A stretch of 64,000 bases of DNA, from contig NZ_CP015756.1 in assembly GCF_001877035.1 (NCBI RefSeq), positions 4,455,001 to 4,519,000 of the forward strand, in the 5' to 3' direction. The position numbers and the translations under genes are program-made. Source of the DNA: Clostridium estertheticum subsp. estertheticum. GTDB lineage: Bacteria; Bacillota; Clostridia; Clostridiales; Clostridiaceae. Below the pieces are notes generated by a model, which saw nothing but the letters and a program-made list of their open reading frames with translations, was not told where the DNA came from and made no database searches. Shown piece by piece: positions 27,687-36,686 of this stretch (the stretch's first letter is position 1; every line of letters begins with the position of its first letter).

Positions 27687-28688
27687 TTATTTACTCATTG
27701 CTTCTTGTACTGCAACTGCAACTGCAACTGAAGCACCAACCATAGGGTTATTTCCCATACCGATAAGTCCCATCATTTCTACATGAGCTGGAACAGATGA
27801 AGAACCTGCGAATTGTGCATCTGAATGCATTCTTCCCATAGTATCAGTCATTCCGTATGAAGCTGGACCTGCTCCCATATTATCTGGGTGAAGTGTTCTT
27901 CCTGTACCACCACCTGATGCTACTGAGAAGTATTTCTTACCTTGCTCGATACATTCTTTCTTGTAAGTTCCAGCAACTGGATGTTGGAATCTTGTTGGAT
28001 TTGTAGAATTTCCTGTAATTGATACATCAACATCCTCTGAATGCATTATTGAAACGCCTTCACGTACATCATCTGCACCGTAACATCTAACTTTAGCTTT
28101 TTCTCCATCAGAATAAGCTGTTTCTTTAACTACTTTTAATTCACTAGTATAGTAATCAAATTTTGTTTGAACATAAGTAAATCCATTAACTCTTGAAATT
28201 ATATAAGCTGCATCTTTTCCAAGACCATTAAGTATTACTTTTAAAGGTTTAGTTCTTACTTTATTAGCAGCTCTTGCAAGACCAATTGCGCCTTCAGCAG
28301 CCGCAAATGATTCATGTCCAGCTAGGAATGCAAAACATTTAGTCTCTTCACGAAGTAGCATAGCTGCTAAGTTACCATGACCAATTCCAACTTTTCTATC
28401 ATCTGCAACAGAACCTGGTATACAAAATGATTGAAGTCCTTCGCCTATATAAACTGCAGCATCTGCAGCCTTAGTACAACCATTTTTAATTGCAATAGCT
28501 GCTCCTACGGAGTATGCCCAACAAGCATTTTCAAATGCTATTGGTTGAATTCCTTTAACTATTCCAAAAACGTCGATACCTTTATCTTCACATATTTTTC
28601 TTGCTTCTTCTAGTGAATTTATTCCATGTTTTTTTAATACGGGTAATATCTGATCTATTCTTCTTTCATAACTCTCAAATAAAGCCAT
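27687..28688 (-). CDS. GGGtGRT protein
   Basis: The 333-residue protein carries the family-defining SGGGTGRTLHPDNMGAGPA at about residues 258-276. Other Gly-rich conserved segments are GIGHGNLAAMLLREETKCFA and MMGLIGMGNNPMVGASVAVA. The family is widespread in anaerobes and has no assigned function to my knowledge. It lies 22 nt downstream of a NifU-like scaffold gene, a pairing that recurs in clostridia and suggests an iron-sulfur or metallocluster role. No signal peptide or membrane segment is seen. Confidence 0.85.
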   Translation of the reverse strand: MALFESYERRIDQILPVLKKHGINSLEEARKICEDKGIDVFGIVKGIQPIAFENACWAYSVGAAIAIKNGCTKAADAAVYIGEGLQSFCIPGSVADDRKVGIGHGNLAAMLLREETKCFAFLAGHESFAAAEGAIGLARAANKVRTKPLKVILNGLGKDAAYIISRVNGFTYVQTKFDYYTSELKVVKETAYSDGEKAKVRCYGADDVREGVSIMHSEDVDVSITGNSTNPTRFQHPVAGTYKKECIEQGKKYFSVASGGGTGRTLHPDNMGAGPASYGMTDTMGRMHSDAQFAGSSSVPAHVEMMGLIGMGNNPMVGASVAVAVAVQEAMSK

Positions 28689-28710
28689 TATATTATTCCT
28701 CCTTTTTATA

Positions 28711-29403
28711 TTATTTTTGTCTTGGGTCGATTACTGTTACTGCTTCATCAAATCTACCATAAGTTCCAGTAGCTTTTTCCATAGCTTCGTTAGCATCCAT
28801 ACCTTTTTTAACCATATCCATCATTTTTCCAAGTTGAATGAATTTATAACCAATTATTTCACTATTTTTATCAAGTGCAATATTAGATACATAACCTTCA
28901 GCCATTTCCAAGTATCTTGGTCCCTTAGCAAGTGTTCCATACATAGTACCAACTTGACTTCTAAGGCCTTTGCCTAAGTCTTCAAGTCCAGCACCGATAG
29001 GTAGTCCACCTTCTGAGAATGCAGTTTGAGTTCTTCCGTATACTATTTGAAGGAATAATTCTCTCATAGCTGTGTTTATTGCATCACATACTAAATCTGT
29101 ATTTAATGCTTCTAAAATAGTTTTTCCTGGAAGTATTTCTGCAGCCATTGCAGCTGAGTGAGTACTACCTGAACATCCTATTACCTCAACTAATGCTTCT
29201 TGGATTATTCCATCTTTTACGTTTAATGTAAGCTTACAGGCACCTTGTTGAGGAGCACACCAGCCAATTCCGTGAGTTAAACCTGAGATATCTTTAATTT
29301 CTTTACTTTGTACCCATTTTCCTTCTTCAGGAATTGGTGCTGAACCATGATTAGGTCCTTTAGCAACACAAATCATTTCTGAAACTTCTGTTGAATAAAT
29401 CAT
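28711..29403 (-). CDS. NifU/IscU-like iron-sulfur scaffold protein
   Basis: The 230-residue protein resembles the NifU N-terminal scaffold: cysteines in GWCAPQQGACKL and EVIGCSGSTHSAAMAAE, and a later conserved segment LVCDAINTAMREL where a third cysteine falls. An extra C-terminal region of about 110 residues is not part of classical IscU. It is transcribed first and followed by the GGGtGRT gene, so the two probably work together in cluster assembly or sensing. A promoter candidate lies at 29507-29535. Confidence 0.8.
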   Translation of the reverse strand: MIYSTEVSEMICVAKGPNHGSAPIPEEGKWVQSKEIKDISGLTHGIGWCAPQQGACKLTLNVKDGIIQEALVEVIGCSGSTHSAAMAAEILPGKTILEALNTDLVCDAINTAMRELFLQIVYGRTQTAFSEGGLPIGAGLEDLGKGLRSQVGTMYGTLAKGPRYLEMAEGYVSNIALDKNSEIIGYKFIQLGKMMDMVKKGMDANEAMEKATGTYGRFDEAVTVIDPRQK

Positions 29404-29506
29404 AATATTATCTCCTTCCTTATGTAGATGGTAATTTAATAAACTTTATAATTAGCGGGCACTAAAAAATCCCACTGGGTCAATATTTAAATATCTTAAC
29501 AATTCT

Positions 29507-29535
29507 ATTTTAGCAAAGATAATCTAATTTAACAA
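29507..29535 (-). promoter_or_regulatory. candidate promoter of the NifU-like/GGGtGRT operon
   Basis: Minus-strand TTGTTA (29530-29535) and TAAAAT (29507-29512) are 17 bp apart, about 105 nt from the start codon. Confidence 0.45.
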
Positions 29536-29607
29536 TAGTATTATAGAAGTTGATAATTTAGTTACAAACTTATTTAATGTAATAACTCTCATTTTTAAAA
29601 TAATTAA

Positions 29608-29636
29608 TTGAATATTTCCTCTAAATTAATTATAAT
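29608..29636 (+). promoter_or_regulatory. promoter of the DUF1003-EcsC pair
   Basis: TTGAAT (29608-29613) and a perfect TATAAT (29631-29636) are separated by 17 bp, 55 nt before the DUF1003 start. Confidence 0.65.
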
Positions 29637-29690
29637 TATATAAAACAACCTCTTACCTTAATTAAATTAATTATATTGGGGGATATTAAT

Positions 29691-30245
29691 ATGGGAAATG
29701 AAAATGACAATTCAGATTCAGAAAAACTTGTACGTGAAATAATTGATCAAGGAGAAACTTTCAACGATATTGAAGAAGATCTATTGCATGAATTAATAGA
29801 GAATAGGATGTCTACAAACAGTAACGTTGCCCATGCACAAACAACAACTTTTGGTAATAAAATGGCTGATAAAATAGCAGCTTCAGTTGGAAGCTGGAGT
29901 TTTATAATTGTTGCACTTGCAATCATAGCAATATGGATAATTATAAATACTATTTTCAAAAAATTATTTGACCCATTTCCATTTATACTTCTTAATCTAG
30001 TTTTATCTTGCACTGCCGCTATTCAAGCTCCTGTAATAATGATGAGCCAGAATAGACAAGAAGACAAAGACAGGATAAAATCAAAAAATGATTATAAGAT
30101 AAATCTTAAATCAGAATTAATTACTCAAGATCTACATAAAAAGATGGATTACCTAATTGATAATCAAAAAATATTAGCAAAGAATCAAGCAAAAATATTA
30201 GAGTTTATTGAAAAAAGTGCCACCCACGTGGCAAGTGACAAGTGA
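29691..30245 (+). CDS. DUF1003 membrane protein
   Basis: The 184-residue protein has an acidic N-terminus, then the DUF1003 core: two transmembrane segments (SWSFIIVALAIIAIWIIIN and FPFILLNLVLSCTAAIQAPVI) with the conserved DPFPFILLNL and MMSQNRQEDKDR. A C-terminal coiled-coil-like tail follows. The domain has no established function. An in-frame TTG at 29676 precedes the ribosome site, so ATG 29691 with GGGGGAT is used. It is probably co-transcribed with the EcsC gene 24 nt downstream. Confidence 0.88.
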   Translation: MGNENDNSDSEKLVREIIDQGETFNDIEEDLLHELIENRMSTNSNVAHAQTTTFGNKMADKIAASVGSWSFIIVALAIIAIWIIINTIFKKLFDPFPFILLNLVLSCTAAIQAPVIMMSQNRQEDKDRIKSKNDYKINLKSELITQDLHKKMDYLIDNQKILAKNQAKILEFIEKSATHVASDK

Positions 30246-30269
30246 CAAGTATAATTTAAGGGGACAAAT

Positions 30270-30989
30270 ATGAATAGTTACGAAGAAAACTCACTAAAGG
30301 AAATGTTTTTATGGCAAGAAAAGATGAAAAAGGAACCTTCTTTTTCAAGCGATTTTGCAAAAGGCATACAAAACAAAATGAATAACTTACTTCCTGATAA
30401 AATTCAGGACATTATTAATATTTCAATTGAAAATATGACAAAGCTTGTACTCACTGGTTCTGAATATACAGCAAAACCTCCACTTACTAATACTTCTCTT
30501 GAGGACCGTGAAATTTTGGCAAAAAACAGTATTGATTTTTATAGAAAAGCTGCAACTGTTAGTGGCGCTGGAACTGGTGGTGCCGGACTTTTAATTGGCC
30601 TTGCAGACTTCCCCATACTTCTAAGTTTAAAAATGAAATTTCTGTATGAAATAGCTAGTATTTATGGCTTTGATGTTCGAGATTATAAAGAAAGATTATA
30701 TATTCTATATGTTTTTCAGCTTGCTTTTTCAAGTGACAAAAGAAGAATCAAAATTTACACTCAAATATCGAATTGGGATAATCACGTGAAAAATTTGCCT
30801 GAGGATGTAAACTCTTTTGATTGGAAAACTTTTCAACAAGAATATAGAGATTATATAGATTTGGCAAAAATGTTACAGCTTGTTCCCGGTATTGGATTAG
30901 TTGTTGGTGCATATGCCAATTATAAACTGATGAACAAATTATACGATACAGCAATTAACGCATATAGATTAAGGATTTTTAAAAAATAG
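30270..30989 (+). CDS. EcsC family protein
   Basis: The 239-residue protein has the EcsC-domain layout, including a Gly-rich GAGTGGAGLLIGLADFPILL amphipathic segment and a C-terminal VPGIGLVVGAYANYKLMNKLYDTA helix. EcsC domains occur next to the Ecs ABC transporter in bacilli but also alone, as here, and the function is undetermined. Membrane association through the Gly-rich hydrophobic segments is likely. A triple CAAGTGA/CAAGT direct repeat (30232-30251) spans the gap from the DUF1003 gene. A terminator follows. Confidence 0.8.
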   Translation: MNSYEENSLKEMFLWQEKMKKEPSFSSDFAKGIQNKMNNLLPDKIQDIINISIENMTKLVLTGSEYTAKPPLTNTSLEDREILAKNSIDFYRKAATVSGAGTGGAGLLIGLADFPILLSLKMKFLYEIASIYGFDVRDYKERLYILYVFQLAFSSDKRRIKIYTQISNWDNHVKNLPEDVNSFDWKTFQQEYRDYIDLAKMLQLVPGIGLVVGAYANYKLMNKLYDTAINAYRLRIFKK

Positions 30990-31004
30990 TCTATATATAA
31001 CTAA

Positions 31005-31038
31005 AAATAACCCTCAAATTAAGATGAGGGTTATTTTT
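31005..31038. terminator. terminator between ecsC-like gene and rubrerythrin
   Basis: AAATAACCCTCA pairs with TGAGGGTTATTT around 8 nt, with T-runs suited to both converging genes. Confidence 0.85.
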
Positions 31039-31061
31039 TATTCTATATTTTTAAAATATAA

Positions 31062-31646
31062 TTAGAATTTTTCTGATAATATTTCAAAATATCCTTGAGG
31101 ATGTGCACATGCTGGACATAATTTAGGAGCGCTTTTTCCCTCGAAAATATAACCACAATTGCCACATTTCCACACAACTACTTCTTCTTTATCGAATACT
31201 GTATTATTTTCTACATTGCTTAATAATTCTCTATATCTCTCTTCATGATGTTTTTCAACCTCAGCAATTTTTCTATAAATTACAGCTATTTCTGGAAAAC
31301 CTTCTTCATCAGCGACTTTTGCAAATGCTGGGTAAAGATCTGACCATTCTTCATTTTCTCCATTAGCTCCTGATAATAAATTTACCTTTGTATCTCCAAG
31401 CGCTACAGGATATGTTGCATTAATTTCTACAACTTCTCCACATAAATCTTTATTTAAAAACTTAAAGAATCTTTCAGCATGTTCTTTTTCATTTGCTGCC
31501 GTTTCTGTGAATATGTTAGATATTTGTATGTACCCTTCTTTTTTTGCTACTGATGAATAAAAAGTATATCTATTTCTAGCTTGTGATTCACCCGCAAATG
31601 ATTTCATAAGATTTTGAGCAGTTTCCGTTCCTTTTAATGTTTTCAT
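31062..31646 (-). CDS. rbr: rubrerythrin
   Basis: The 194-residue protein has a ferritin-like di-iron domain ([62 protein letters not shown]). A C-terminal rubredoxin-like domain follows (CGNCGY...[12 protein letters not shown]) with all four iron-binding cysteines. This is the classical domain order. It reduces hydrogen peroxide in the cytoplasm using electrons from rubredoxin, and a rubredoxin gene lies 5 kb away. A PerR-like box upstream suggests peroxide control. Confidence 0.95.
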   Translation of the reverse strand: MKTLKGTETAQNLMKSFAGESQARNRYTFYSSVAKKEGYIQISNIFTETAANEKEHAERFFKFLNKDLCGEVVEINATYPVALGDTKVNLLSGANGENEEWSDLYPAFAKVADEEGFPEIAVIYRKIAEVEKHHEERYRELLSNVENNTVFDKEEVVVWKCGNCGYIFEGKSAPKLCPACAHPQGYFEILSEKF

Positions 31647-31701
31647 AAAAATCCCTCCTAATTTTTCCTCCGTAGAGAAAATAATTGTATATTAAGTTAT
31701 T

Positions 31702-31716
31702 CTATAAATACTATAA
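31702..31716 (-). promoter_or_regulatory. candidate PerR box upstream of rubrerythrin
   Basis: The minus strand reads TTATAGTATTTATAG, differing at three positions from the PerR consensus TTATAATnATTATAA. It lies 56 nt before the rbr start. A second perfect palindrome TAAATTAT-T-ATAATTTA is at 31728-31744. AT-rich background lowers confidence. Confidence 0.4.
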
Positions 31717-31741
31717 CTTTCCTCTTTTAAATTATTATAAT

Positions 31742-32926
31742 TTACAAACAATTAATATTCTTTATGATATTATCCACAGCTTTTTCGACATACTTAGGAT
31801 TAGTAGCCATGTTTAATCTAATAAATCCCTTGCAATTTTCCCCAAACCATTCACCATAATCAACAGCAAGTCTACATTTTTCCTGTATAAATGTTTTTGT
31901 TTCATTAGGCTCTATATATCCCCTTAAATCTACCCAAATAAGATAAGTTCCTTCTAACGGAGTAACAACTATTTTGGGTGCCTTATCACCTAGTCTTTCT
32001 TTAACATGGTTGTAGTTATGTTTTATTACCCCTAACAGAGATTTTAACCATTCTTCCCCATAATTATAAGCAGCCTCCGCTGCAGTTAATCCCATAATAT
32101 TAACTTCTGTTTTATTAATAGTTTTCGAATACGCATCATATCTTGCCATTACCTTCTCATTAGATATAATTATGTTACAATTTAATAATCCGGCTAAGTT
32201 AAAAGTTTTTGATGGTGCTGTAACTGTTATTATATTGTCTGCATACTTTGCACCACTTACAATAGCTGCAGGTATTTGCACATTTTCTCCAATTATAATA
32301 TCTTGATGTATTTCATCTGATACAACAAGCACATTATATCTTTTACATATAGATAAAATTTTATCCAATTCTTTTTCTGTCCAAACCCTACCAACTGGAT
32401 TATGTGGAGAGCACTGGATAAACAATTTAACATCATTTTCCATGATATTTCTCTCGAAATCTTCAAAATCAATGGTATATACTCCATTTACATTTATTAA
32501 TTCAGATGTAATTAATCTTCTTCCGGTATCTTTAACTGCATCGTGGAACGGGTAATACACAGGAGTAAGAATAATTACAGAGTCACCAAACTTTGTAAAT
32601 GCATTAACAAACCAATATAAAGATACAACAACACCAGTTGAAAAACGTATCCACTTTTTATCTACTTCATAATTATGCTGATTCCTTTCCCAATTAATGA
32701 AAGAATTATAGTAGGAGTCAGGTACATAAGAATACCCAAATATCCCATGTTCAATTCTCTTCTTCATTGCATTTACCACTACTTCTGGCGCCCTAAATTC
32801 CATATCTGCCACCCACATAGGGATTAAATTTTTGTCACCATAACGCTTATCTAAAGCATCCCACTTTAATGAATTTGTCCCCACCCTATCCATTGAATAC
32901 CGCGCACAGAATTGCTTGATCTCCAT
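31742..32926 (-). CDS. MalY/PatB family PLP-dependent cystathionine beta-lyase/aminotransferase
   Basis: The 394-residue fold-type I PLP enzyme has the MalY/PatB segments PMWVADMEFRAPE, GVVVSLYWFVNAF, QCSPHNPVGRVW, VVSDEIHQDI and the PLP-lysine region TAPSKTFNLAG. It likely cleaves cystathionine or cysteine C-S bonds, as PatB does. Its place downstream of metNIQ and two SAM riboswitches supports a role in methionine/sulfur metabolism. The start is ATG 32926 with AGGAGA 7 nt upstream; a longer frame to 32968 lacks a site. A moderate hairpin separates it from metQ. Confidence 0.88.
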   Translation of the reverse strand: MEIKQFCARYSMDRVGTNSLKWDALDKRYGDKNLIPMWVADMEFRAPEVVVNAMKKRIEHGIFGYSYVPDSYYNSFINWERNQHNYEVDKKWIRFSTGVVVSLYWFVNAFTKFGDSVIILTPVYYPFHDAVKDTGRRLITSELINVNGVYTIDFEDFERNIMENDVKLFIQCSPHNPVGRVWTEKELDKILSICKRYNVLVVSDEIHQDIIIGENVQIPAAIVSGAKYADNIITVTAPSKTFNLAGLLNCNIIISNEKVMARYDAYSKTINKTEVNIMGLTAAEAAYNYGEEWLKSLLGVIKHNYNHVKERLGDKAPKIVVTPLEGTYLIWVDLRGYIEPNETKTFIQEKCRLAVDYGEWFGENCKGFIRLNMATNPKYVEKAVDNIIKNINCL

Positions 32927-32960
32927 ATTAAAATCTCCTCTTCTTATGTAATCGTATTGT

Positions 32961-33006
32961 AAAATCACCTTACTTTAAACTATTAAGCTCAAAGCAAAGT
33001 GATTTT
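32961..33006 (-). terminator. hairpin between metQ and the PatB-like gene
   Basis: A 16-bp stem with two non-Watson-Crick positions (32961-32976 with 32991-33006). The following T-tract is poor, so it may act as a partial terminator or processing site rather than a full stop. Confidence 0.5.
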
Positions 33007-33041
33007 ATTTTGTTAAACTATTATAATTATTTAAACTAAAT

Positions 33042-33842
33042 TTAAAATGCTGGAATTACAGCGCCCTTATATTTACTTAAAATAAATTTCTTAACTTCTG
33101 GAGAAGTTAATGCTTTTGAAAGTGCCTTTATATAAGGCTTATCTTTATCTTCTTTTCTAACAGCAAGTACATTTGCATAAGGTGAATCCTTTGCTTCAAC
33201 TGCTAGTGCATCTGTTAATTTTAATTTAGCTGTCAATGCATAATTTGAATTTATAACCGCTGCATCTACATCTTTTAAAACTCTTGGAAGTTGTGGAGCT
33301 TCCAATTCTTTTATATTCAATTTCTTTTTATTTTCTGTAATATCAATTTTGGAAATAAGGTCTCCAGTTTTTAATTTTATTAACCCTGCTTTTTCAAGTA
33401 CTCTAAGTGCTCTTGCGCCATTTGTAGGATCATTTGGAATAGCAATACTTGCTCCATTTTTTATATCACTAAGTTTTTTATATTTAGCAGAATACAAAGC
33501 CATAGGTTCAATATGGACCTTTACAGTCCAAGCCAGATCTAACCCTTTTGATTTACTAAATTCTGTTAAATAAGGTACGTGTTGAAAGAAATTTGCATCA
33601 AGTTGCTTCTCAGCAAGTGCCGTGTTTGGTGTTACAAAATCATTAAATTCCACTATTTGAAGAGTATACCCCTCTTTCGCAAGGATTGGTTTTACAACTT
33701 CTAATATTTCTTTATGAGGAATTGGTGAAGCACCTACTTTGATAATTTTTTTATCAGTTGTTACTGCCTCTTTCTTTGTCCCACAACCACCTAATGTAAA
33801 AATTACAACTACTAATAATAATATGCTTAATATTTTTTTCAT
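33042..33842 (-). CDS. metQ: methionine ABC transporter substrate-binding lipoprotein MetQ
   Basis: The 266-residue NlpA-family lipoprotein has signal peptide and lipobox LGGC-G, then VGASPIPHKEILE and the family's GASIAIPNDPTNGARALRVL. It captures methionine (D or L) at the membrane surface for MetNI. It is the third gene of metN-metI-metQ under tandem S-box control, which supports methionine over other NlpA substrates. Confidence 0.94.
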   Translation of the reverse strand: MKKILSILLLVVVIFTLGGCGTKKEAVTTDKKIIKVGASPIPHKEILEVVKPILAKEGYTLQIVEFNDFVTPNTALAEKQLDANFFQHVPYLTEFSKSKGLDLAWTVKVHIEPMALYSAKYKKLSDIKNGASIAIPNDPTNGARALRVLEKAGLIKLKTGDLISKIDITENKKKLNIKELEAPQLPRVLKDVDAAVINSNYALTAKLKLTDALAVEAKDSPYANVLAVRKEDKDKPYIKALSKALTSPEVKKFILSKYKGAVIPAF

Positions 33843-33921
33843 TTTAAATCCCCCTCTTAATCTTTCTTTTTTTGTAATTTATAATTAATCATCATATTTG
33901 ATGTTAAATATCACTAATATC

Positions 33922-34578
33922 TTATTTAATCATTTTTCTATACAATAAATTTCCTAATGCTTGTATGACTTGCACAATTATAATTAATATTATTACCGTA
34001 TATATCATTATGTCCGTCTGAAATCTATAATACCCATATTTTTGTGCTACATCTCCAAGACCTCCACCTCCAACTGTTCCTGCCATAGCAGAATATCCTA
34101 TAATATTTATAACAGTTAAAGTAATTCCAAGAACTATAGATGGCATTGCTTCTTTTAACATAACTTTAAATATAATTTGGTGAGTTTTTGCACCAAAGGA
34201 TTTGGCTGCTTCAATAATTCCATAATCCACCTCAAGTAGTGCTGACTCTATTATTCTTGCAGCAAAAGGAGCTGCTCCAAGAGTTAGTGGAACTATAGCT
34301 GCATTAGTACCTATTGTAGTTCCAACGATTAACTTTGTTAAAGGGAATATAGATATCATGAGTATTATAAACGGGAAAGAACGAAGTATGTTAACTACTA
34401 AATTTAAGCTTTTATAAACTAAGCTGTTTGGCCTTAGCCCTTTAGGCCCAGTTATAATTAACCCAACCGCTGTAATAAATCCTAAAATCACTGTGAAAAT
34501 CGTAGATATTACTACCATGTACATTGTGTCTAATAATGCAGGCAGTAAAATTTGTATTAAAATTTCTTGAAATGTCAT
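33922..34578 (-). CDS. metI: methionine ABC transporter permease MetI
   Basis: The 218-residue permease has about five membrane spans and the BPD_transp_1 coupling loop EAAKSFGAKTHQIIFKVMLKEAMPSI. It begins immediately after the metN stop (adjacent TAA-ATG), with its ribosome site inside metN. It forms the channel of MetNIQ. Confidence 0.95.
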   Translation of the reverse strand: MTFQEILIQILLPALLDTMYMVVISTIFTVILGFITAVGLIITGPKGLRPNSLVYKSLNLVVNILRSFPFIILMISIFPLTKLIVGTTIGTNAAIVPLTLGAAPFAARIIESALLEVDYGIIEAAKSFGAKTHQIIFKVMLKEAMPSIVLGITLTVINIIGYSAMAGTVGGGGLGDVAQKYGYYRFQTDIMIYTVIILIIIVQVIQALGNLLYRKMIK

Positions 34579-35574
34579 TTATACTCCCTCCTTATTTAAT
34601 TCATCTTGTTCTAATTCAAAATTAATTTCCCACTCTATAGATCTGTCATCTAAATATTTTAATATTTTTTCTTTATTTTCCTCATTCGTATTTATAATAA
34701 GGCTACCCATTACACTATCCCGAAATTTTTCAAGCCTTCCCCATACTATTGAAAAATCAATTTCAAGTTCTCTTGCTAGTGATGTTATTAAGCAACTTTG
34801 GGTAATTTCCTTTGTGAAAAATATTTTAATGTTGTAACCAATACTTGGTAATAATTCTTCCTCACCAATAAGTATTTTCATCTCTTTTGTTGGTTTAATA
34901 AATAATTCATCCGTAAATCCGTGACTTTTAATTTTACCACCTTCTAGAAGAATGAATTTATTACAAATTTCTTTTACCACTTCCATCTGATGGGTAACTA
35001 CGACGATTGTTATATTAAATTTATTATTTATATCTCTTAAAAGCTGTAATATAGATTTTGTAGTTTTAGGATCTAATGCAGAAGTCGCCTCATCGCAAAG
35101 TAGTATTTTAGGATTCAGCGCTAATGCCCTTGCTATTCCAACTCTTTGCTTTTGACCTCCACTTAACTGCTTTACGTTTGTTTTCACTTTATCATTAAGA
35201 CCTACTAAATCTATTAAGGCATCTACTCTTTCCTTAATATAGCTCTTATCATTCCCCCATACTTCAAGTGGAAATGCTATATTGTCAAAAACATTTTTAC
35301 TATTAATAAGGTTAAAACTTTGAAATATAATTCCTACATCTTTTCTAAACTCACGAAGCTCGTTACGGCTTAGCTCATTAACCACCTTGCCCATTATGTT
35401 AATAGTTCCTGTATCATATGTCTCAAGCCCATTAAAACATCTAAGCAAAGTAGACTTTCCCGCGCCACTATGCCCAATAACACCATAAATGTCACCCTTA
35501 TCTACTGTAAATGAAACATTACTTAACACTTTTACCTCTGAAAAACTTTTGCTTACACCACTAACTTTAATCAT
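34579..35574 (-). CDS. metN: methionine ABC transporter ATPase MetN
   Basis: The 331-residue ATPase has Walker A GHSGAGKST (about residues 33-41), signature LSGGQKQRVGIARAL, Walker B ILLCDEATSALDP and a C-terminal NIL domain (about 255-325) that binds methionine for trans-inhibition. A GGAGCAGAG site precedes the ATG. It is the first gene after the two S-boxes. Confidence 0.96.
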   Translation of the reverse strand: MIKVSGVSKSFSEVKVLSNVSFTVDKGDIYGVIGHSGAGKSTLLRCFNGLETYDTGTINIMGKVVNELSRNELREFRKDVGIIFQSFNLINSKNVFDNIAFPLEVWGNDKSYIKERVDALIDLVGLNDKVKTNVKQLSGGQKQRVGIARALALNPKILLCDEATSALDPKTTKSILQLLRDINNKFNITIVVVTHQMEVVKEICNKFILLEGGKIKSHGFTDELFIKPTKEMKILIGEEELLPSIGYNIKIFFTKEITQSCLITSLARELEIDFSIVWGRLEKFRDSVMGSLIINTNEENKEKILKYLDDRSIEWEINFELEQDELNKEGV

Positions 35575-35644
35575 AATATCTCTGCTCCTCTTTATGCCTT
35601 ACAATTCATTTTTATTTTATTGTAACCATTGTTATATATTTTCC

Positions 35645-35790
35645 TAAAAAATAGTGCCCAAGAATAAACTTGGGCACTACTTCCAAACTTATTCTTATCT
35701 TGCAGCCATGCTGCAGGATTTAACACCATGTATCTTGCGATACTGGTTGTCGGGTTTCATTGGGCCAGTCCCTCCACCTCTCTTGATAAG
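35645..35790 (-). promoter_or_regulatory. SAM-I (S-box) riboswitch, downstream copy, with terminator
   Basis: The minus strand shows the S-box core: P1 CTTATC/GATAAG (35785-35790 and 35694-35699), AAGAGAGGTGGAGGGACTGG and CCCGACAACC. The expression platform is a terminator with 10-bp stem AGTGCCCAAG/CTTGGGCACT (35653-35678) and T-run. SAM binding should stop transcription before metN. Confidence 0.95.
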
Positions 35791-35819
35791 ACATTATTAA
35801 ATTTTAATTTATAAAAAAT

Positions 35820-35994
35820 CAAAAAACCTCTTTCACCAATAACGATGAAAGAGGTATAAATATTCAACGACACCTCTCTCATCTTCCGCTAAGTTACTAT
35901 TGACTTAACGCAGGAATTAGCACCTATTCAGGCAATTATCGCCTGATGGTTGCCGAGATATCATCGGGCCGGTCCCTCTATCTCTCTTGATGAG
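35820..35994 (-). promoter_or_regulatory. SAM-I (S-box) riboswitch, upstream copy, with terminator
   Basis: A second complete aptamer has P1 CTCATC/GATGAG (35989-35994 and 35878-35883), AAGAGAGATAGAGGGACCGG and CTCGGCAACC. Its own terminator, CCTCTTTCA/TGAAAGAGG plus T-run, lies at 35820-35855. With the downstream copy it makes a two-gate arrangement on one transcript. Confidence 0.93.
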
Positions 35995-36020
35995 AATAAC
36001 TAACTTATTAAATTATATCT

Positions 36021-36049
36021 ATAGTATCACTATATGTTTAATATGTAAA
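36021..36049 (-). promoter_or_regulatory. candidate promoter of the metNIQ transcript
   Basis: Minus-strand TTTACA (36044-36049) and TACTAT (36021-36026) are 17 bp apart, just upstream of the first S-box. An alternative TATAAT lies a few bases further downstream. Confidence 0.5.
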
Positions 36050-36095
36050 GAAATAACCTTAATTCTTTTTTTGAAATTTTATTCTTCATCAAATT

Positions 36096-36431
36096 CTACC
36101 CTCTTGGAGCATACATAATAATAACAGCTCCAATTACTGCTATAGTGCCACCTATCAAATCAAATTTATCAGGAATTATATTATCTATCTTCCATCCCCA
36201 TAATATTGATAATACAATAAAGATACCACCATATGTGGCATAGACTCTACCAAAATTAGCACTTGGAGGTTGCAACGTCGGAATTACACCATATACAATA
36301 AGTGCTATAGCTCCACAAATTCCGTACCAAATGCTTTTACCCTCCCGCAACCATATCCATACAAAGTAACCCCCGCCTATTTCAAATATCCCGGCTATAA
36401 TAAAATAAAATACTGACTTAATTATTCCCAT
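36096..36431 (-). CDS. YnfA/UPF0060 family membrane protein
   Basis: The 111-residue protein has four predicted membrane helices and the family's conserved [17 protein letters not shown] and [15 protein letters not shown] segments. The family is drug/metabolite-transporter-like in size and topology; its function is poorly defined. An AAGGAGATATATGT site precedes the ATG. It is monocistronic, between the S-box region and rubredoxin. Confidence 0.92.
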   Translation of the reverse strand: MGIIKSVFYFIIAGIFEIGGGYFVWIWLREGKSIWYGICGAIALIVYGVIPTLQPPSANFGRVYATYGGIFIVLSILWGWKIDNIIPDKFDLIGGTIAVIGAVIIMYAPRG

Positions 36432-36607
36432 ACATATATCTCCTTAATGGACAACTACTATATACTAATTCAATTTACTATACCATAAATGAGTATAAGT
36501 ATCAATATCACTTGATATTTATACTCACACTTAGTCTCAAATAAAGCCATTTATTAATGCAAATTATTACTTCGCATTTCAAACCGCAGTTTCTTTTTAT
36601 GAACTAC

Positions 36608-36655
36608 AAAAAACCAGATATATTTAATCGTTTATTATTAAATATACCTGGCTTT
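36608..36655 (-). terminator. rubredoxin terminator
   Basis: CCAGATATATTTAAT (36614-36628) pairs with ATTAAATATACCTGG (36637-36651), one mismatch, with T-rich exit on the minus strand. Confidence 0.8.
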
Positions 36656-36686
36656 TAAATTACATTATATTAATCGTATTTTGTTT

